Positions 57,701 through 64,000 of a stretch of 64,000 bases of DNA are shown here, one piece after another. The translations under genes were made by a program, and so were the position numbers. Origin of the DNA: Membranipora membranacea (lineage: Eukaryota; Bryozoa; Gymnolaemata; Cheilostomatida; Membraniporidae); NCBI GenBank assembly GCA_914767715.1, contig OU612065.1, forward strand, positions 11,222,001 through 11,286,000, written 5' to 3'. Numbering within the stretch: the first letter of the stretch is position 1; each line of letters starts with the position of its first letter. The notes under the pieces are model-generated. The model saw only the letters and a program-made list of their open reading frames with translations. It was not told the origin of the DNA and did no database searches.

Positions 57701-60700
57701 GTAATTACTGCCATATCACGTTCAAGTATTATTCACAGACCATTGATCCACCATAAAAATAGGTTCTGCTCTTTCCGAATTATTTTATCAATTAGTGATT
57801 AGGAGTATTCACGAGTTGGCTGCTAGTGTTATGCTTACAAAAACTTGTTTTGGTCAAAAGGTGGAAGCTAGTTTGTCAAGTCTGAATGCATGCTATTTTC
57901 ATGATGCTATTTTTGACATTTGTTTTGCAGTGCGGTGATCTCTCTTGGCTTACGCCTATATTATTAGAGATGCTTAGACATTTATACCAGAGGTGCCTTA
58001 TAGAACCAGTGGGTGTCATCGCTGAGCTAGCAGAAAAGGTATATGTATGATTGTTGTGATGCTGCTTCAATATGCTGCTCGATTATGAGCTCACTTATAC
58101 ATAATAATCAGAAATAGAATGATTGGCTTTTGCTCTAATAGCCGCAAAAACAATATTGTCATTGCAAAGATTCAATGTATATGAAATGAAGTTCTGCATG
58201 ATAGCAAGTTATACCGTTAATTTCTAGATGTGTACGTTTTAGGTTTGGGGTAGCCTAGTCACTCGGGTAGCTCCGGAGTTACTTCAGCAGTATGCCCTCA
58301 CATGGCTCAGTACTTGGATTTGTCTGCTCGTTGTACCGGCTCAACTACCTATAGATCACAATCTTATTATTACTGCTGCCCATAGGAAGGCTCAGGTAAA
58401 TCTAACATTCCTGTCAATGTCATATGATATGATATAATATATTATATGTACCTCACAATCATCCATTGAACTGTCCTAACTCTGAATATATCAAACCAAG
58501 GAGTCTTTAACTCCCTGATCAAACAGAGGATTTCTCTCATTTTCTCTTGACATTTTATCATATCCAAGCCGGTATCTTTTACGACCTGTGTTCATTTCAA
58601 TAATGAGCATTTCAATACACTCAGATTGTATGAATAGCTTAGACTAATTGAATTGTAAGCACACACAATATAGTTGATATGAAACTGTTTAGGTTTTTTG
58701 TAGACTGAGAGGAAAGTTGAGGTAGCAGCACCAGAGACTGCTAGTATACAACAATACCACTTATCAGGTCCTATACAGGATAAACCAGAAGTGAGAACTG
58801 AGAAGGTTATGTTCACTCGACTAGTCTGCTCACGGTTAGTCGTAACTACCTTTCTGTACTGAGTAATTGTTTGTAAAGTGACCAAGAAGACCCTGTTCCA
58901 TATCTAAGAATTACAATCCGTGTCAGTGTACCCACAGTAGTTCACCAAATAGAGGTAAATTCCTTGACATAAACGCTACATTCATGTGTTATGCAGAAGT
59001 ATGATTGACCCTTATCCAATCTGTTGTTTTTAAGTAAATAAATAAACTTTATTTCAAACTTATTGCATTTCTAGCTGCTGTTCAAAGTTGATAGTTACAC
59101 AATTATTTTTCACTCACACGGTATTTGAATAAATAAATACATCTGATATCCTTTTACAGGTGCATTGGACAGTTTCTTGCCTGTATACCTGTACATCTAC
59201 CTCACAACAGTAACATATTCATGGACATCAATAGACTCCTAGAGTTTTACCTCAGATCTCACATCGGCACCCAAAGAATGTGTGCATCACTAATCATATC
59301 ACACTGGGTACGGTGTGCACAGGTGTGTAATAAGCAACTCAGTATCGTCAAGTTGCATACTAACACCATTTCAGTACGGAAATTATCTAACGAGCTTAAA
59401 GAATGTGAACCTTGGGAGGGTTGTGAGAGGTAATCTAATCTAATATATGGATTCCTCATGTCTTTTTGCATCTATAGGTCCAAGTTCCTAATCTCTGTGA
59501 CCATCATGTGAGGAATAATGACCTGAAGTAGAAGTGCTGACTTTATCTGTTAGAAAACCTTTTATTTGGGAATCCCTCCTTCAGAATTATGTATTGGCGG
59601 AAGGAACATTACCACTGTTGCTATGTTACAAGCTGAAAACTGGTTGTTTTCTGTTGGTGTTTTCTTCCCATGAAATACTTTTAGTGTCTTGTAACACTCC
59701 ATTATCATTTTCTAGTAGAGTTGAAATGTCCTCAAGTTTAGTAAGGAGATGGGTACTAGACACTGTAAAGGTATTTCATGAGCAGAAAACAACAACAGAA
59801 ATCACTCATATTATTAGTGATTGCGATGATGTGAGCTCCGCCCCTACGTCATCCTGAATTAGGGATTCCCAAAACAAAGGTCTTCTAACAAATAAAGTCA
59901 GCACTTCTACTTCAGGTCATTATTCCTCACATGATGGTCAAAGAGATTAGGAACTTGGACCTATAGATGTAAGAAGACATGAGGACATTCTTTAAGGTAA
60001 TGTCAAAGATCGATCCAAATATCAACATATTATATACTGTTGGAAAGCTGCCGAGCTACTGAAAATGAGTATCTGAACAAAAACTTGATTTGATGACGTT
60101 GTGTCATTTTAGGGAGGAATGGGGCAGAAAACGCTGTTTTTGTCAATGCAGATGGGGAAGTCAGATTGATTGCAAGAAATTTCAAAACAGTCGGAATGTA
60201 TACTTAGAGATTGCATTCATCGCAAAATTTGATTTTCTTGAATATATGACTAGTCAAATTGACTTTTTACGTCACGCCATCCAATGAATCTTTTTTGTGA
60301 AGCCGAGAAGATATGTGAAATTTCAATAATTAATTCAGAACAGATCATAGGCTCGAAACAAAAATTAATTATGATTTTCTCTTAGAGTACACTTCAAATG
60401 TCATACACATTAACTTTCAACAAATTAACTTGTATATTGCGATGACAGTGGACTCTCAAATACAGCTAATATTTTCGCCAATTTTGCATATTGTCAAATA
60501 TGCTCTCCAAATGAAAATTATTATGGCCAAACAAAGTTTTTTTGAAAGTTCTCACATACGAAGCCGTTTTCATTAACCATGGTGCACACAGGAAATGCCA
60601 TCAGAATTTTTCACTGCATCAGAATTTTTCTTGAATTTAACGCAAAAATAATGCCAAAAAACAGTTATTTTTTGGGACTTATGAGGTGTTTTTGGGCATT

Positions 60701-63700
60701 CTTTTGCGTTTAATTCAAGGAAAATGAAGGTGCAGAGAAAAATTCTGTTTGCATTTCCTGTGTGCACCATGGTTAATGAAAGCGGCTTCATATGTGAGAA
60801 CTTTCAAAAAAACTTTGTTTGGCCACAATAATGGTCATTAGGACAGTATGTTTGACGTTATGTAAAAGTGGTGAAAATATTAGCTGTATTCGAGAGTCCA
60901 CTGTCATCGCAATATGCAAGTTTATTTGTTGAAAGTTAATGTGTATGACATTTAAAGTGTACTCTAAGCGAAAATCATAATTAATTTTTATTTCCAGTCA
61001 TGATCTGTTCTGAATTAATGATTGAAATTTCACATATTTTCACAGCTTCACAAAAAAATGCATTGTATGGCGTGACGTAAAAAGTCAATTTAGACTAGTC
61101 ATATATCAAAGAAAATCAAATTTTACGATGAACACAATCTCTATGTATACATTCCAGCTGTTTTGAAAGTTCTTGAAATCAATTTTCACTCCTCCATCTG
61201 CATTGACAAATACAGCGTTTTCTGCCTCATTTCCTCCCTAAAATGACACAACGTCATCGAATCAAGTTTTTGTTCAGATGTTCGTTTTCAGTAGCTCGAC
61301 AGCTTTCCAACAGTATATGATATGTTGATATTCGGATCGGTCTTTGATATTAACTTAAACCCCAAAAGACTGCAGTTGAAATCTCAACTGACAGATAAAG
61401 TCAAACCTAGCATGAGTCAAAGTTAGCTTATGAGCAACATCTGAAACCTCTGCTTATTCTACACTGTGCCGCACATATCCCACATATGCTGTTTTTCTGC
61501 AGGAAAAGAATAGCTGGCCGTCTTCAGAATACCTCACATCAATATTGTTACAATGTGCAGAGGAAAGTTTATATTATGACGAGGTGGCCATGCTGTTCAC
61601 CAGGCTACAAACTGAGTGTAAAGATTTCTTAGCTTGTCTAAAACAACAGAAAGCACCACTAGAAAATCATTACCCACCAGGGTGAGTGACAATCTGCAGA
61701 TAATGAATTATTATGTTATGTTAAGGCAAATGCACATTCCCTATAGCTTTATGGAATAGGAACAAGGCATGCTCGTGTCAAAGCTGATGGAATTTAGTAT
61801 AATAATAATAAGATAATTCCCATGTGTTTGTTGTAATTTTATATCACACTTCTGTTCATGTATATTATAAATGCAACTTTAACGCGTAATGATTTTCAGC
61901 ACATTGTTTACGATTGAGAGGGCTTGTGAGTTGACGACTGTGCATTTCTCTGAAGTGAAGCCTTCTCTAAGAAAACAGGTCCAGGAGAAGTTTACTAGCC
62001 ACGCGGCAAGTCTGATGCTTACAGTGGAGCAACTCCAAATTGAGCATGGTGCTCTCAATATGAGGTATGATATTGGATACTGAATATTACTGCAGAGTTA
62101 CTCACGTTGATTACTTGAAGCACTTTTCAAATGTCATGATATGTCAAAGTTAAATTGAATTTTTTTTTGGATTTAAATGACTCCAAGCGGCACTCCTTAT
62201 CAAACAATTTTCTGGATGCTTGGTAATCAAATGTCTAAAAAGTAGTTTGGCCTAATAATAAGCTGTTCAAGTCCTCAAACTACAGTTGGATGGATTGATA
62301 GGTATGAGCTTATGGTAAATAATTTTGCGGTGCTGTGTTATGATTGAATATAAAGCCGATACCCAGCAATATCCTGATGAGGCCTCGACAACTCTTTGTC
62401 ACTTTATTAGAGTACAGATGAGCATAGCTGCAGCTCTTGTCTCACTGAAGGTTCTGCCACCCAAACTTAACCCTGTTATCCGTCCACTTATGGAGACTAT
62501 CAAAAAGGAAAACTACTATTTTTTCCAGGTAAATAGAATATTGGGGCTTAACAGAATTATTAGTCTTACAATATGGTTGAAAGTAGTGTATGATGATTAC
62601 CTGTGTATTCTACTTCACAATCATATTTGGCCTTGGATCCATATATTATAAAGTATGTGAATATAGTCTGTCATACCACCGTACCTTTGATCTACTATGA
62701 AGATAACTCAACCGGTAGACGTGGATGGGTGATCAGATTGTGTTGTATGGGCTTAAGACAATGTGCGATGTTTTGTTTTGTAGAGCATGGCAAGCACAAA
62801 ACTGTGCACTGTACTGACTTTGTGTATTGATCGACAACCATGTCCAAACGGCAAAGTCTTCAAGAATCTCTGCACTGCTTTATGCGCAATCAAATCACAC
62901 ACACCAATAGCAGATCAAGTTTGCTTTGAATGTAAGTAAATTTCATCAAAACATCAATGAACTGTATTCTTAAAATTCAGTTCTTACATTTGTTTGTGTT
63001 TATTATTATTCTCCTGTTCCTAGTGGCTTTACAACTTAGTCAAATATTCATAATATCTACTTTATCTGTTCTAGCTGAGGACAACACCAGGTTATGTTGT
63101 TCTGTGGAGAGCGGGGTTATATCTCTGTTCACAGAAGCAAAGGTAAAGTTGACCTGTGGTTCATAATAAGCAAAGTTTCTTTAGTAGTTGGTAAAGGTTT
63201 ATAATTATTGCCAGTCTTCAATTTGCTTCCATCTTGAATACATGAACATCTCAATGTTATCAGTACTGAAAAGGTAGATGTATCAGTCAATAAAGCTGTA
63301 CATTCAGGTCATGTTACACAAATACATCCCTCACGGAATAGAAGGAGCAACGCTGTGGCCGATTCTTCTATCAGAAAATTCTAAATTTGATCAACTTCTG
63401 TGTACAAATTTTTGGCATGACACTAGACATTTTATTATCAGTATCAGGTCTGAGAACAGATGGCTGCTTATTGTCAATAGATCTACTCTCAACTTGATCC
63501 TTTCGATTAATTTTTTTGCCTACGGCTTATCAAAAGACAAAACCAATCTGGAATTTCCTTGGATTGATACACATTCTTCTACATTGCATAGCGATATCCT
63601 TACTCTGTGAATCTATCCTACTAACCACTTCTTACTTTTTATTTTTATGTAGATGACAGAAACTAATACTCAATCAAAACGTGGTCCTAAACCAAAGAAA

Positions 63701-64000
63701 GGGAACTCAGCTAACTCTACCAGGGAGCCGGAGCAAAGCACTGAGAACTCTGTAAGTAAAACCACATTGTCTCCTCATGAGACACATTTGTTAACAATCA
63801 GATAAAGTGTGGCTGGGCAGGTCTTTCTAAAAATAAGAGTAAAGATTATGTCCTCATGATTTCCTTTGTTACACAGTGATGTGTGTATTATTAAATAATG
63901 CCATCATTAACATAACAGTACGGTTTGTTGGGTGTGTCTGTAAATGATGTACAAAGTTTACTCCTCTTGCTTGTCACAAGTGGAAGTTCCTGGCCTGAAC
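51761..64000 (+). CDS. BTAF1: TATA-binding protein-associated factor 172 (BTAF1/Mot1), N-terminal half, 3' partial
   Basis: Swi2/Snf2-family ATPase that strips TBP from DNA. The window holds its HEAT-repeat TBP-binding arm. Exons: 51761-51771, 51985-52108, 52716-52842, 53064-53192, 53448-53596, 53881-53999, 54225-54336, 55578-55736, 55872-55967, 56285-56461, 56859-56996, 57104-57228, 57469-57577, 57931-58038, 58243-58395, 58704-58834, 59160-59322, 61503-61681, 61900-62064, 62411-62528, 62784-62931, 63075-63142, 63653-63751; 2907 nt, 969 residues in phase. Landmarks: [124 protein letters not shown] and [17 protein letters not shown] next exon may open at about 63918 ([11 protein letters not shown]) but is unproven. 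The helicase domain lies beyond the window. Two introns carry mobile elements. Confidence 0.93.
52118..52266. repeat. Small nested inverted repeat, BTAF1 intron 2
   Basis: The outer pair is AAGGTGCACAAACACTGCAG with CTGCAGTGCACCTT. The inner pair is GAGCAACAAAAA with TTTTTTGTTGCTC. About 145 bp in all. It looks like a short MITE remnant close to the 3' side of exon 2. Confidence 0.6.
54600..55400 (-). pseudogene. Non-LTR reverse transcriptase fragment, broken, in BTAF1 intron 7
   Basis: On the minus strand an RT core runs from about 55365 with an ITGVP[13 protein letters not shown] block, where the usual Gln codon of the PQG motif is TAG, then FINNL and the catalytic box in [12 protein letters not shown], followed by [18 protein letters not shown] separate downstream frame at 54959-54615 carries the C-terminal part ([49 protein letters not shown]). 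The frames are interrupted by stops and frameshifts, and the 5' part including the endonuclease is missing. The sequence differs clearly from the RT at 22516, so it is a different LINE family. It lies antisense to BTAF1 and is a dead copy. Confidence 0.85.
59452..59986. mobile_element. Inverted-repeat element with about 140-nt arms, BTAF1 intron 17
   Basis: Left arm from about 59452 (CCTCATGTCT, GGTCCAAGTTCCTAATCTCT, TGACCTGAAGTAGAAGTGCT) to about 59595. The right arm, from about 59838 to 59986, is its reverse complement with scattered substitutions. The core of about 240 bp is unique. The 107-codon open frame spanning it has no recognisable domain. Its right end lies directly against the larger palindrome starting at 59991. 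Confidence 0.82.
59991..61359. mobile_element. Giant foldback palindrome, two arms of about 660-680 bp, BTAF1 intron 17
   Basis: The two halves are reverse complements over nearly their full length, meeting near 60675 with only a short spacer. Matched landmarks include GATCGATCCAAATATCAACA with TGTTGATATTCGGATCGGTC, GGGAGGAATGGGGCAGAAAA with TCTGCCTCATTTCCTCCC, GACTTTTTACGTCACGCC with GGCGTGACGTAAAAAGTC, and ACCATGGTGCACACAGGAAA with TTTCCTGTGTGCACCATGGT. Outer tips read TTTAAG and CTTAAA. No transposase-like frame was found. Arm divergence is modest, so the element is not very old. Confidence 0.88.

Noticed and set aside
59534-59857. 107-codon open frame as a transposase of the inverted-repeat element
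   Set aside because: No catalytic motif or domain pattern is visible, and the first and last parts are simply the element's inverted arms.
62281-62410. Upstream extension of BTAF1 exon 20 within the open frame at 62325
   Set aside because: A stop codon lies shortly upstream and the phase from exon 19 (AG) only fits the acceptor TTTATTAG ending at 62410.
63278-63610. 110-codon frame resembling a BTAF1 exon ([13 protein letters not shown])
   Set aside because: It lies before the exon at 63653 that continues the expected order, and no phase-compatible splice pair or convincing homology was found.

Overview
This window is AT-rich animal (metazoan) genomic DNA. Eight recognisable protein-coding genes are split by spliceosomal introns with GT..AG ends, use the standard genetic code, and sit among inverted-repeat transposons and old retroelements. 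Alkylglycerol monooxygenase, a sushi/thrombospondin mosaic protein and an Egalitarian-like protein together point to an animal. The compact introns (mostly 100-1000 bp), low gene-family complexity and no vertebrate features suggest an invertebrate, possibly a sponge or other early-branching lineage; that placement is a low-confidence inference. No prokaryotic gene organisation, CRISPR array or viral genome was seen.

Layout. 1-1089 (+): three exons at the interior or end of a sushi/TSP1 extracellular protein that begins outside the window. 2001-9046 (+): glycerate kinase (GLYCTK), with a tRNA-derived SINE and a two-arm inverted repeat in its introns. 9301-11892 (-): ribosomal protein eL37 (RPL37), with a 493-bp hAT-type MITE in its last intron. 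13003-15024 (+): F-box protein FBXO4. 15917-21453 (-): alkylglycerol monooxygenase (AGMO), with a 0.5-kb inverted-repeat element in an intron. 22516-23515 (+): a 5'-truncated, frameshifted non-LTR reverse transcriptase. 23516-25568: intergenic, with two long hairpins. 25569-29822 (+): DUS3L, a tRNA-dihydrouridine synthase. 32708-43555 (-): SF3B1, complete in 19 exons. 45178-47244 (-): a two-exon gene with three winged-helix repeats of Egalitarian type and a cold-shock/OB-like domain. 47245-51760: a 4.5-kb gene-poor stretch. 51761 to the window end (+): the N-terminal half of BTAF1 (Mot1), whose introns carry a dead RT fragment and a stacked pair of inverted repeats of about 0.5 and 1.4 kb.

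The genes do not form one pathway. Most are conserved housekeeping functions: translation (RPL37, DUS3L), splicing (SF3B1), transcription (BTAF1), ubiquitin ligase adaptor (FBXO4) and metabolism (GLYCTK, AGMO). Neighbours are often convergent (GLYCTK/RPL37, FBXO4/AGMO, DUS3L/SF3B1) or divergent (RPL37/FBXO4, AGMO/DUS3L, Egalitarian-like/BTAF1). Exon boundaries were placed by hand from splice consensus, reading phase and recalled family homology; for the seven complete genes the exon lengths sum to a multiple of three.
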